64,000 bases of DNA from Leifsonia sp. SCN 70-46 (GTDB lineage Bacteria > Actinomycetota > Actinomycetes > Actinomycetales > Microbacteriaceae), in the NCBI GenBank assembly GCA_001725325.1, contig MEFY01000002.1:372001-436000 (forward strand). The letters are read 5' to 3'. The translations under genes and the position numbers were made by a program. The notes beneath the pieces were generated by a model. That model saw nothing but the letters and a program-made list of their open reading frames with translations. It did not search any database and was not told the origin of the DNA. Positions within the stretch are counted from its first letter, which is position 1; every line of letters starts with the position of its first letter. This document shows positions 23,892-31,794 of this stretch, piece by piece.

Positions 23892-24801
23892 GGTTGAGAG
23901 CCGACCAGGCGGAGGCCACCTGGGCGGCGACCCGCACGTTGTTGCGCGCGAGGTCGAGGTTCACCTCGAGGCTGCGGCCGCCGGAGAGCTCCACGATCTT
24001 GAGCAGCAGGAACGGCGTGACCGCCTTGCCCGAGACGCCGGCCTCGTCGGCGAGCGCGAGGGCCTGCGTGAGAATGCGGTCGTGCTCGGCCGGATCCCAC
24101 TGCTGCTCGAGCGGGATGGGGTTGGCGAGCACGATGCCCTGGCCGTGGCCGAGGTCGTCCTGCGCGCGCATGATCGCGGCGACCTGCGCGGCGTTCTCGA
24201 CGGCCCAGTCGAGCGTGTAGGGCGACTCGCGCAGCCAGAAGCTCGGGAAGACGTTCGTGCCGAAGCCCACGACGGGCACCGAGAGGGTCTCCAGGCGCTC
24301 GAGCGTCGCAGCGATGTCGAGCACCGACTTCACGCCCGCCGAGACGACGGTGATGTTGGTGACGGCGAGGGTCGAGAGGTCTGCAGACTCGTCGAACGTC
24401 TCGTTCGCGCCGCGGTGCACGCCGCCGAGGCCGCCCGTGGCGAAGACGCGGATGCCCGCGAGGGCCGCGAGGTGCGAGGTGGCGGCGACGGTGGTGGCGG
24501 CCGAGGTTCCCGCCGCGGCGATGATGGGCAGGTCGCGCACGGAGGCCTTGGCGAGCTCCTCCTCCGCGATGCGGCGCACGCCCTCGGCGTCGAGGCCGAT
24601 CTGGGGCACCCCGTCGAGCACCGCGATCGTGGCGGGCGTGACGCCCGCATCCCGCAGGATGGTCTCGAACTCGACCGCCGCCTCGTGGTTGCGCGGGCGC
24701 GGGAGGCCGTGGGAGATGATGGTGGACTCGAGGGCGACGACCGGGTCGCCAGCGGCTAGCGCGGCGGCGACCTCGTCGGAGAGCTGGAAGGGCGTGGACA
24801 C
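23884..24801 (-). CDS. psuG: Pseudouridine-5'-phosphate glycosidase
   Basis: 305-residue enzyme that reversibly splits pseudouridine 5'-phosphate into uracil and ribose 5-phosphate by breaking a C-C glycosidic bond. Family motifs include VALESTIISHGLPRP, AAAGTSAATTVAATSHLA, FATGGLGGVHRGAN and the catalytic-lysine region GVKSVLDIAATLE. I start at GTG 24801, six bases after TACAGT; the track adds forty unlikely residues. With the kinase it forms a two-gene pseudouridine salvage operon, whose uracil product could feed upp. Confidence 0.95.
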   Translation of the reverse strand: MSTPFQLSDEVAAALAAGDPVVALESTIISHGLPRPRNHEAAVEFETILRDAGVTPATIAVLDGVPQIGLDAEGVRRIAEEELAKASVRDLPIIAAAGTSAATTVAATSHLAALAGIRVFATGGLGGVHRGANETFDESADLSTLAVTNITVVSAGVKSVLDIAATLERLETLSVPVVGFGTNVFPSFWLRESPYTLDWAVENAAQVAAIMRAQDDLGHGQGIVLANPIPLEQQWDPAEHDRILTQALALADEAGVSGKAVTPFLLLKIVELSGGRSLEVNLDLARNNVRVAAQVASAWSALNRD

Positions 24802-24807
24802 CGATCC

Positions 24808-24817
24808 ACTGTACCTT
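24808..24817. promoter_or_regulatory. Overlapping divergent -10 elements (ACTGTACCTT)
   Basis: The minus strand reads TACAGT six bases before the psuG GTG, and the plus strand reads TACCTT six bases before the ltaE-like ATG. The two hexamers share TA. The gap between start codons is 22 bases, so both messages should be leaderless. Confidence 0.55.
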
Positions 24818-24823
24818 CGACGT

Positions 24824-25879
24824 ATGGTTCCACCGATCCAGCTCCACGATCCGCAGCGCCGCGGATTCGGCTCCGACAACCAGTCGGGCGTGCATCCTGA
24901 GATCCTCGAGGCCATCGCCCGGGCCAACGGCGGGCACGTCGGGGCCTACGGCGACGACCCCTACACGGCCCGGCTGCAGCACGTCATCGCCGAGCGCTTC
25001 GGCGAGGGCGCCGAGGCGTTCCCCGTGCTCACGGGCACGGGCGGCAACGTCATCGCGCTCCAGTCGATGATCCCGCGCTGGGGGGCCGTGCTGTGCGCGT
25101 CGACCGCGCACGTCAACACCGACGAGAACGGCGCCGTCGAGAGCGTCGCCGGCATCAAGCTCCTGCCGGTCGCGACCGACGACGGCAAGCTCAGCCCCGA
25201 GCTCATCCACGCCCAGTCGTGGCGCTGGGGCTCCGTGCACCGCGGAGAGCCGCTCGCCATCACCATCACGCAGACCACCGAGCTCGGCACCGCATACACG
25301 GCCGACGAGATCGCGGCGGTCGCCGACTACGCGCACTCCCACGGCATGGGGCTGCACATCGACGGCGCGCGCCTCTCCAACGCCGCGGCGAGCCTCGGCC
25401 TCACGCTCAAGCAGCTCACGATGGACGTGGGCGCCGACACCGTCTCGTTCGGCGGCACCAAGAACGGCCTGCTGTTCGGCGAGGCGATCGTGTCGCTCAC
25501 CCCCGGCTCGCTGCACGGCTTCTCGCACCTGCGCAAGGCCGACATGCAGCTCGCGAGCAAGATGCGCTTCATCTCCGCCCAGCTCATCGCCCTGCTCGAG
25601 GGCGACCTGTGGCTGCGCTCGGCCTCGCACGCGAACGCCATGGCCTCCCGCCTCGCCGACGGTGTGCGCGGGATGCCCGGGGTCGAGATCACGCAGCGCG
25701 TCGAGGGCAACGCGGTGTTCGCCACCCTGCCGCCCGGCATCTTCGAGAAGCTCAGCCAGGTCGCCTACTTCGACGAGTGGAACGAGTTCACCCACGAGGT
25801 GCGCTGGGTGTGCTCGTTCGACACCACCGAGAGCGACGTCGACACGTTCGTGGCGGCCCTCGGGGCGCTGCTCGCCTAG
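24824..25879 (+). CDS. ltaE: Low-specificity threonine aldolase-like PLP enzyme
   Basis: 351-residue fold-type I PLP enzyme of the beta-eliminating-lyase/threonine aldolase family, expected to split L-threonine or L-allo-threonine to glycine and acetaldehyde. Visible landmarks are SDNQSGVHPEIL, GTGGNVIALQS (phosphate loop), GMGLHIDGARLSNAAASLG (cofactor Asp) and the PLP lysine in SFGGTKNGLLFGE. The start is ATG 24824, six bases after TACCTT. Tail-to-tail CTAG overlap with the FBP gene. Confidence 0.9.
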   Translation: MVPPIQLHDPQRRGFGSDNQSGVHPEILEAIARANGGHVGAYGDDPYTARLQHVIAERFGEGAEAFPVLTGTGGNVIALQSMIPRWGAVLCASTAHVNTDENGAVESVAGIKLLPVATDDGKLSPELIHAQSWRWGSVHRGEPLAITITQTTELGTAYTADEIAAVADYAHSHGMGLHIDGARLSNAAASLGLTLKQLTMDVGADTVSFGGTKNGLLFGEAIVSLTPGSLHGFSHLRKADMQLASKMRFISAQLIALLEGDLWLRSASHANAMASRLADGVRGMPGVEITQRVEGNAVFATLPPGIFEKLSQVAYFDEWNEFTHEVRWVCSFDTTESDVDTFVAALGALLA

Positions 25880-26364
25880 GCCTCCTCGGCGACCGAGAGC
25901 GCGAAGGATGCCGAGCGCTCGCGCAGCATGAGGATGCGCTCCTGGCGCGCCGCCTCCCGGTCGAAGCCGAGGTAGGCGGAGGGCGGCAGCATCCTGACGT
26001 TCTTGGAGCACTGGAAGCTCTCGCACACGAGGGTTCCGAGGGTGTTGCCGTTGCGGCCGCCGTGGCCGGCCCGGCGCGCGCCGTAGAGCACGACGTCGTT
26101 GGGCAGCGTGACGTCCTGGCACCACGAGCACTGCGCGCGCCGCCGCGGGTCGGCGTCGGCCTGCTTGAGCACGACGCCCACGAGCTCGTCGGCGACGGGG
26201 ACGACTATCCAGGCGCGCTTGGCGAACTTGGGGTCGCGCCAGCCGAAGTAGTCGAGGTTGGCCCACGCGATGTCCGCGAGGTCGGGGAGGGCGAGCTCGG
26301 CGAGCTCCTTGCGGGTGGCGTTGACGAAGGACGCGCGGATGACGGCGTCATCGAGGGGAAGCAT
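25876..26364 (-). CDS. FBP-domain protein (FusB/EF-G-binding C-terminal type)
   Basis: 162-residue protein whose C-terminal half is the FBP/treble-clef zinc domain of FusB-type elongation factor G-binding proteins: cysteine pairs CSWC and CESFQC, with LVCESFQCSKNVRML diagnostic. FusB proteins bind EF-G and release it from fusidic-acid-stalled ribosomes; actinobacterial FBP proteins are mostly untested. I start at ATG 26364, with AGGAG seven bases upstream. The 134-base leader upstream looks like an attenuator, as expected for a ribosome-stress gene. Confidence 0.88.
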   Translation of the reverse strand: MLPLDDAVIRASFVNATRKELAELALPDLADIAWANLDYFGWRDPKFAKRAWIVVPVADELVGVVLKQADADPRRRAQCSWCQDVTLPNDVVLYGARRAGHGGRNGNTLGTLVCESFQCSKNVRMLPPSAYLGFDREAARQERILMLRERSASFALSVAEEA

Positions 26365-26407
26365 GGAAGGTCTCCTGAAGTGTTCGGTAAGTGGGTACGA
26401 CTCAGCG

Positions 26408-26430
26408 CCGGGCTCCGCGGGGGAGCCCGG
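26408..26430 (-). repeat. Nine-bp hairpin in the FBP leader
   Basis: Perfect inverted repeat CCGGGCTCC-GCGGG-GGAGCCCGG between two divergent genes, where a terminator for either flanking gene is not expected. It lies between the leader-ORF stop and the FBP ribosome-binding site. Confidence 0.65.
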
Positions 26431-26438
26431 GGGCGGGG

Positions 26439-26498
26439 CTATCTGCCGCCGGCGGACGAGCCGCCGGAGACCTCCACGAACCGGGAAAACAACTTCAC
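26439..26498 (-). CDS. Leaderless short ORF (leader peptide) upstream of the FBP gene
   Basis: 19-codon ORF: GTG start, product MKLFSRFVEVSGGSSAGGR. The GTG lies six bases after TATTCT, fitting the leaderless rule of this window. Codons 7-9 (GAG GTC TCC) contain the sequence complementary to the FBP ribosome-binding site. The stop TAG directly precedes the stable hairpin. Not a recognised family; proposed as a stall-sensing leader. It could be fortuitous. Confidence 0.5.
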   Translation of the reverse strand: MKLFSRFVEVSGGSSAGGR

Positions 26499-26540
26499 CT
26501 CCCCAGAATAGACTTGGCGCGCGCACGAAGGGGGATGTCC

Positions 26541-29450
26541 ATGGGTGGGTTCGCAGCCTTCCTCTTCGGGCTCAAGGTCCAGCAGCCGCTCGAATACCGG
26601 CGGCTCATGCGTATCCGGCGCGGCATCTACACGAAGGTCGCGCCCCTCTCGGCCGAGATCGTGACGTCGCCCGAGCCCATCCCGTTCGACGAGCTCGACC
26701 GCGGCGCGTTCCGGCCCGTGCGCCCCGGGGCGCGCTGGGGCGGCATCTTCGACTGCGCGTGGCTGCGGATCACGGGCGAGGTGCCCCGGGGCGTCGAGGG
26801 CGCGGTGGTCATGCTCGGCGTGCGCGGCGAGGGGCTCGTGCACTCCCCCGAGGGCGAGCTGCTCGACTCGGTGAGCACGGCGTTCCAGCAGGGCGACCTG
26901 CCCCAGAGCGGCGGCGGCCGCTACCGGCCCGTGCCGCACGTCGACACGTCGGGGCTGAGGGTCGAGTTCTTCGCGGACGTCACGTGGAACGGCTGGATCC
27001 TCTACCAGGTGGGCAGGCCCGTGTACCACGGCGCCTACCTCGCGACGAAGGACGAGGAGGCGTACGCCCTCTTCTACGACTACCTCACGCTGCTCGTGCT
27101 CGCGGGCGCCACCGAGGATGCGGCGCTCGAGGCCGAGCTGAGGGCATCCCTGCGGCGTGCCTACGCCGCCCGCGCCGACGTCGCCGCGGCGCGGGGCATC
27201 CTCGCCGAGCAGCTCTCCCAGCCCTCGACGAGCGAGTTCCTCTACAGCGCCGTGGGCCACGGACACCTCGACATGGCGTGGCTGTGGCCGCTGCGCGAGA
27301 CGCGGCGCAAGGCGGCGCGCACGTACATCCGCGCCGTCAACGCCATGGACGCGCGCCCCGACTACGTCTACGGCACGAGCCAGCCGCAGCAGATGGCGTG
27401 GATGAAGCAGCGCCACCCCGCGCTCTTCGACCGGCTGAAGGCCGCGGTCACGAGGGGCCAGCTCGAGATCCAGGGCTCGTTCTGGGTGGAGCCCGACACG
27501 AACCTGCCGTCGGGCGAGTCCCTCGTGCGGCAGGCGGTCGTCGGCCGCCGGTTCCAGCAGCAGGAGTTCGGGCTCACCGACGACCAGCTGCGGCTGTGCT
27601 GGCTGCCCGACACCTTCGGCTACAGCGGCAACCTCCCGCAGCTGCTGCGCAAGAGCGGCATGGACTGGTTCCAGACCACGAAGCTCTCGTGGAACAAGGT
27701 CAACGACTTCCCCAACCGCACCTTCCACTGGGCGGGCATCGACGGGTCGAGCGTGCTCGTGCACATGCCGCCCGAGGGCGACTACAACAGCCGCGGCGCG
27801 GCCGACAACCTCCTGCTGGGCCTCAAGCGCTACCCCGAGAAGCAGCTCAACACGGCCCTGCTCGTCTACGGCTCCGGCGACGGCGGCGGCGGCCCCACCG
27901 AGATCCACCACGAGGTCACGACGCGCGAGCGCTCGCTGCGCGGCCTCCCCCGCGTCGAGTACTCGACGGCCTCCGACTTCTTCCGCGCCCTCGAGAAGCG
28001 CGACATCGCCCACACCCACCACGGCGAGCTCTACCTCGAGACGCACCAGGGCACGTACACGACGCAGGCGCAGATCAAGCGGCACAACCGGTTGGTCGAG
28101 CGGCTCCTGCACGAGGTCGAGGCGCTCGCGGTCGCCGTGGGCGACGACAGCCGTCCCGTGCTCGAGGAGCACTGGCGCGAGGTGCTGCTCAACCAGTTCC
28201 ACGACATCATCCCGGGGTCGTCGATCGCGCGCGTCAACCGCGAGGCCGTGGAGACCTACGAGCGCATCGAGGTGGCGCTCGAGGAGTACCGCCAGGAGCT
28301 GCTCGCACGGCTGCCGCGGTCGGGCGCCTCGGCCCTCAACCTCACGGCCTTCCCGCGCGACGAGGCGGTCAAGGTCGGGGATGCCTGGTTCCGGGCGTCC
28401 GTCGCGCCCTACTCGTCGGCGGCTCTCGCCGCGGAGCCCGCGCACCCCGAGCTCTCCTCCACGCCCGACTCCATCAGCAACGGGATCCTCACCCTCCGCT
28501 TCGGCCCCTCGGGCGAGATCGTGTCGTGCGTCGACGCCTCCGGCACCGAGCACGCCGCAGACGGCCTCAACCGCATGACCCTCCACAAAGACCCGTACGT
28601 GTGGCCGTTCAACGCGTGGGACATCGCCGTCGACTACACGAAGCGCGCGCCGCGCACGCTGCGCATGGCGCACGAGTCGACGACGGTCGACGGGCCCACG
28701 GTCATCCGCACCCAGACGCACCGCTCGGCGGCCGTGACCCTCACGCAGCGCATCGTGCTCGAGGCCGGCAGCGACGTCGTGCGCTTCGACACCGAGGTCG
28801 ACTGGCACGCGAAGCACAGGATGCTGCGGGCCGAGTTCCGGCCCGCGCGCTACTCCGACACCGTGCGGTGCGAGATCCAGTTCGGCCACATCGAGCGCGT
28901 GACGACCGAGAACGACTCCGTCGAGAAGGCGCAGTTCGAGGTGTGCGCGCACAAGTGGCTGGCCGTCGAGGATGCCGCGGGCGGCTTCGCCCTGCTCAAC
29001 AACGCCAAGTACGGGCACCGGGCCAAGAACGGCCTGCTCTCGATCAACCTGCTGCGCGCGCCCACCTATCCGGACAGGACCGCGGACCGCGGCCACCACT
29101 CGTTCAGCTATGCGTTCACGCCGTTCGCGCCCGGCGACCTCGCCAAGGCGGTGCGGGAGGGCTACCGTCTCAACAACCCCCTCGCCCTCGCGGAGGTCTC
29201 GCTCGAGCCCCTCGCCACGGTCGACGACCCGGGCATCGTGCTCGAGACGATCAAGGTGGGCGAGAACGGCGGGACTGTGCTGCGCCTCTACGAGAGCCTC
29301 GGGCGCGAAACGACCACGGCGCTGCGCACGCGCCTGGCGCACGCGACGGCGCGCGAGACCGACCTGCTCGAGCGGCCGACGGGGGTGGCCGACCTCGCCG
29401 CGCTCGCCTTCACCCCGTTCGAGGTCAAGACGATCCTCCTGGAGGGCTGA
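26541..29450 (+). CDS. GH38 alpha-mannosidase
   Basis: 969-residue cytoplasmic glycoside hydrolase family 38 enzyme. After an N-terminal beta domain (about 1-230) comes the catalytic barrel with GHGHLDMAWLWPLRETRR (zinc ligands His/Asp), FWVEPDTNLPSGESLVRQ and LPDTFGYSGNLPQLL, where the nucleophilic Asp is expected. Beta-sandwich domains follow. It removes alpha-mannosyl residues from internalised oligosaccharides. AGGGGG precedes ATG 26541 by six bases; the track starts well upstream. The next gene, a GPH-type symporter overlapping by one base, likely imports the substrate. Confidence 0.93.
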   Translation: MGGFAAFLFGLKVQQPLEYRRLMRIRRGIYTKVAPLSAEIVTSPEPIPFDELDRGAFRPVRPGARWGGIFDCAWLRITGEVPRGVEGAVVMLGVRGEGLVHSPEGELLDSVSTAFQQGDLPQSGGGRYRPVPHVDTSGLRVEFFADVTWNGWILYQVGRPVYHGAYLATKDEEAYALFYDYLTLLVLAGATEDAALEAELRASLRRAYAARADVAAARGILAEQLSQPSTSEFLYSAVGHGHLDMAWLWPLRETRRKAARTYIRAVNAMDARPDYVYGTSQPQQMAWMKQRHPALFDRLKAAVTRGQLEIQGSFWVEPDTNLPSGESLVRQAVVGRRFQQQEFGLTDDQLRLCWLPDTFGYSGNLPQLLRKSGMDWFQTTKLSWNKVNDFPNRTFHWAGIDGSSVLVHMPPEGDYNSRGAADNLLLGLKRYPEKQLNTALLVYGSGDGGGGPTEIHHEVTTRERSLRGLPRVEYSTASDFFRALEKRDIAHTHHGELYLETHQGTYTTQAQIKRHNRLVERLLHEVEALAVAVGDDSRPVLEEHWREVLLNQFHDIIPGSSIARVNREAVETYERIEVALEEYRQELLARLPRSGASALNLTAFPRDEAVKVGDAWFRASVAPYSSAALAAEPAHPELSSTPDSISNGILTLRFGPSGEIVSCVDASGTEHAADGLNRMTLHKDPYVWPFNAWDIAVDYTKRAPRTLRMAHESTTVDGPTVIRTQTHRSAAVTLTQRIVLEAGSDVVRFDTEVDWHAKHRMLRAEFRPARYSDTVRCEIQFGHIERVTTENDSVEKAQFEVCAHKWLAVEDAAGGFALLNNAKYGHRAKNGLLSINLLRAPTYPDRTADRGHHSFSYAFTPFAPGDLAKAVREGYRLNNPLALAEVSLEPLATVDDPGIVLETIKVGENGGTVLRLYESLGRETTTALRTRLAHATARETDLLERPTGVADLAALAFTPFEVKTILLEG

Positions 29451-30775
29451 TGGCCGAACTCACCCTGCGCCGGCAGGCCGTCTCGATCGTCACGGCGGGG
29501 TTCGGCCAGAACTTCGTGCTCACGACCGTCTCGACCTTCCTGCTGCTCTACCTCGTGCAGTACGCCGACATCAGCGTCGCGGGCATCGCCGTCGTCACGG
29601 CGATCATCACCGTCGCGAAGGTCGTCGACGCCGTGCTCGACCCCGTCATGGGCAGCATCATCGACATGACCCGCACGCGCTGGGGCAAGCTGCGGCCGTA
29701 CATCCTGTTCTCCGCGCTGCCCGTCGCCGCCCTCTCGGGCCTCATCTTCACGGTCCCGGATGTCGACGAGCCCCTCAAGCTCGTGTACTTCGCGATCACG
29801 TACCTGCTGTGGGGCCTCGCCTACACCGTGTGCGACGTGCCGTTCTGGGGCCTCATCGGCTCCGCGTTCGTCGACCCGGGCGCGCGCACGCGCGTCATCG
29901 GGTTCGTTCGCGCCTTCGGCGCCATCGCGCTCGGGCTCTCGACCCTCGGCATGCCGTGGGTTGCCAAGGCCCTGAGCTTCGGAAGCCCTGACACCACCGC
30001 GTCCGGCTGGTCGATAGCCGTGTTCCTCACCTCGGTGCTCGGCATGGGCGTGTTCCTGCTCGCGTTCGTGAACGTCCGCGAACGGCAGACGACTGCCAAG
30101 GCGACGGGCCTCACGTTCCGGCAGCTGTTCACGACCCTCGCGCGCAACACGCCCCTGCTCATGGTCATCCTCGGCTCGCTTCTCGGCTTCGGCAGGTTCA
30201 TCGTGCAGGCCGGCGGCGCAGTCTTCGTGGTCATCGCGTACGGCGACGAGGGCACGTTCACGCTCGTGGGGGCCTCGATCATCGGCGGCCTCGTGATCTC
30301 GTCGTTCGCGACGCCCGCGCTGCTGCGCCGTTGGTCGGGGCGCACGCTCATCATCGTGAGCACGCTCGTGGCCGTCGTGCTCTACCTCGGGCTATACGTC
30401 GCGGGGTTCCAGAACCTCGTCGTCATGCTCGTGTTCATCTTCCTCACGGGCCTCACCCTCGGCGTCTTCCTCGTCGCCCAGGCGACGATGATCGCCGACG
30501 CCGTCGACGACGTCGAGCAGCGCCTCGGCGTGCGCAACGACGGCATCTCGTTCGCGACCCTCACCTTCGTCTCGAAGATCATGAACGCGGTCGCGCTGCT
30601 CGTCTTCGGCGTCTTCATCGTCGCCGCGGGCTACGAGAACGGCATCACCGTGACTGACGAGATGCAGGCCACGGTCTTCACGTCGATCACGCTCGTGCCC
30701 GCGATCAGCTGCCTCGTCTCGATAGTGCCGTTCCTGTTCTACCGCCTGGGCGGGCCGCGCGCGGCCGCGGCCTAG
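29450..30775 (+). CDS. Glycoside-pentoside-hexuronide (GPH) cation symporter
   Basis: 441-residue transporter of the MFS-related GPH family with about twelve helices. The loop 2-3 motif is DPVMGSIIDMTRTRWGKLRPYILF, matching MelB/GusB-like symporters, and VCDVPFWGLIGS follows. Its ATG overlaps the mannosidase stop (TGATG), so the pair forms a transport-and-hydrolysis operon, probably for alpha-mannosides. Substrate assignment is by neighbour only. Confidence 0.9.
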   Translation: MAELTLRRQAVSIVTAGFGQNFVLTTVSTFLLLYLVQYADISVAGIAVVTAIITVAKVVDAVLDPVMGSIIDMTRTRWGKLRPYILFSALPVAALSGLIFTVPDVDEPLKLVYFAITYLLWGLAYTVCDVPFWGLIGSAFVDPGARTRVIGFVRAFGAIALGLSTLGMPWVAKALSFGSPDTTASGWSIAVFLTSVLGMGVFLLAFVNVRERQTTAKATGLTFRQLFTTLARNTPLLMVILGSLLGFGRFIVQAGGAVFVVIAYGDEGTFTLVGASIIGGLVISSFATPALLRRWSGRTLIIVSTLVAVVLYLGLYVAGFQNLVVMLVFIFLTGLTLGVFLVAQATMIADAVDDVEQRLGVRNDGISFATLTFVSKIMNAVALLVFGVFIVAAGYENGITVTDEMQATVFTSITLVPAISCLVSIVPFLFYRLGGPRAAAA

Positions 30776-30807
30776 CGGCGCTCGGGATCGCGGCGGTCTC
30801 GGCAGCC

Positions 30808-30865
30808 GCGCCGGTTCGCACGCGTCGCGCCGTGCCGAAGCAGCGCGATCCGTGCGAACCGGCGC
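30808..30865. terminator. Long bidirectional hairpin between convergent genes
   Basis: GCGCCGGTTCGCACG pairs perfectly with CGTGCGAACCGGCGC (15 base pairs). The 28-base interval contains a second perfect stem, TCGCGC/GCGCGA, so 21 pairs stack with one two-base internal loop. It is placed between the GPH symporter and the convergent PPOX gene, and symmetrical enough to work on both strands. Confidence 0.75.
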
Positions 30866-30871
30866 GTGGGC

Positions 30872-31252
30872 CTAGCGCGCGAGCAGGCCCGCCGAGCCGA
30901 GGGCGGTCTCGACAGTGACCTCGATCGCGACGCGCAGCGGGTTGACGCGCGGCTGCCGGTACCGCTGCGCGTAGAGCCCGACCGCGAGGGCGACCGAGTC
31001 GGGGTCGTCGAGGATGCGCGCGCTCCCCGCGAGCGTGAGCCACCGTCCGCCGTCGACCTGCGAGACCGTGGCGCGGGCATCCCGCCGCAGGTTCGCGACC
31101 TTCTGCGACGGCCCGGACGTGATGATGCGCACGAGCCCGTCGCGGTACGTGAAGCCCACGGGCACGACGTGGAACCGCCCGTCGGGACCGAGGGTGGTGA
31201 GGGTCGCGAGGTGCCGCTCGGTCACGAAGTCGAGTCCGTCGGGGGTGAGCAC
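30872..31252 (-). CDS. PPOX-class (pyridoxamine-oxidase-like) F420/FMN-dependent protein
   Basis: 126-residue split-barrel flavin-binding protein of the PPOX/flavin-reductase superfamily. The pattern LATLTTLGPDGRFHVVPVGFTYRDG followed by SGPSQKVANLRRDARATVSQVDGG resembles actinobacterial F420-dependent members. Activity unknown; quinone or biliverdin-type reduction is known in the family. The start is GTG 31252, with TAGGCT eight bases upstream and an ArsR-type operator just beyond. Shared regulation with the divergent SRPBCC-ArsR operon is likely. Confidence 0.82.
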   Translation of the reverse strand: MLTPDGLDFVTERHLATLTTLGPDGRFHVVPVGFTYRDGLVRIITSGPSQKVANLRRDARATVSQVDGGRWLTLAGSARILDDPDSVALAVGLYAQRYRQPRVNPLRVAIEVTVETALGSAGLLAR

Positions 31253-31265
31253 CTCTCGAGCCTAC

Positions 31266-31318
31266 TGCAATCGAATAGTTGCAACTCCGACTCGCGATGT
31301 GCAACTATAAGGTTGCAC
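31266..31318. promoter_or_regulatory. Two copies of an ArsR-type operator, TGCAA-N8-TTGCA
   Basis: Site 1, TGCAATCGAATAGTTGCA (31266-31283), lies directly upstream of the PPOX -10. Site 2, GTGCAAC-TATAAG-GTTGCAC (31299-31318), is a perfect seven-base inverted repeat that encloses the TATAAG -10 of the SRPBCC operon. The sites resemble each other when one is reversed. The arsR gene is second in the operon, so autoregulation of both directions is expected. Confidence 0.7.
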
Positions 31319-31332
31319 ATAAGGAGGACCTC

Positions 31333-31794
31333 ATGGACAACCCGGCATCCGTCGTCGACGAGGCGGCGTTCAGCGTCAGCAGGAGCATCCGCATCGCCGC
31401 GCCCGTCGAGAAGGTGTGGGCGGCGATCACCGAGCCGGAGCACATCTCCGGCTGGTTCGGCCGCACCGTGATCGATGAGTCCGGCGTCGGGAGCATGACC
31501 TGGCCGGGGGGCTACCGCGTGCCCCTGCGGGTCGAGTCGGTCGACGCTCCGCGCTCCGTCTCGTACCGCTGGACCAACGACGACGCGCAGGGCGACCCGC
31601 CCGCCGAGGTCGACCCCCTGCGCTCGACGGTCTTCACGTTCACGCTCGAGGCCGTGCCCGAGGGGACCCTCCTCACCGTGGTCGAGACGGGCTTCGAGAG
31701 CACGTCCGACCCGCTCAAGAACCTCGAGTTCCACCGCCAGGGCTGGAACGACGAGCTCGACAAGCTCGTCGCCCTGTTCGGGGCGGCGGCGTGA
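31333..31794 (+). CDS. SRPBCC/AHSA1-domain protein
   Basis: 153-residue START-like helix-grip protein of the AHSA1 group: VSRSIRIAAPVEKVWAAITEPEHISGWFGR near the N-terminus and a C-terminal helix beginning FHRQGWNDELDKLVALF. Such proteins bind hydrophobic ligands and are often encoded with an ArsR repressor, as here. AAGGAGG lies five bases before ATG 31333. Function is unproven. The arsR gene overlaps its stop (GTGA). Confidence 0.9.
   Translation: MDNPASVVDEAAFSVSRSIRIAAPVEKVWAAITEPEHISGWFGRTVIDESGVGSMTWPGGYRVPLRVESVDAPRSVSYRWTNDDAQGDPPAEVDPLRSTVFTFTLEAVPEGTLLTVVETGFESTSDPLKNLEFHRQGWNDELDKLVALFGAAA

Larger units (their letters stand above)
26368..26498 (-). promoter_or_regulatory. Attenuator-like structured leader of the FBP gene
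   Basis: Minus-strand leader. TATTCT (26510-26505) puts the transcript start at GTG 26498, the first codon of a short ORF. AGGTCTCC inside that ORF (26473-26466) is perfectly complementary to GGAGACCT covering the FBP ribosome-binding site (26375-26368). Two hairpins lie between: CCGCCGG-N5-CCGGCGG (26449-26467) and CCGGGCTCC-N5-GGAGCCCGG (26408-26430). The first overlaps the anti-SD arm, so folds could be mutually exclusive. Translational attenuation is inferred. Confidence 0.55.

Noticed and set aside
26439-29342. 967-residue minus-strand ORF across the mannosidase gene
   Set aside because: Shadow of the GH38 gene. Only its final codons coincide with the separately proposed leader ORF.
30808-30865. 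tRNA-like or rho-independent terminator with a T-run
   Set aside because: The stem is real, but there is no T-run and no tRNA features. I kept it as a hairpin terminator only.
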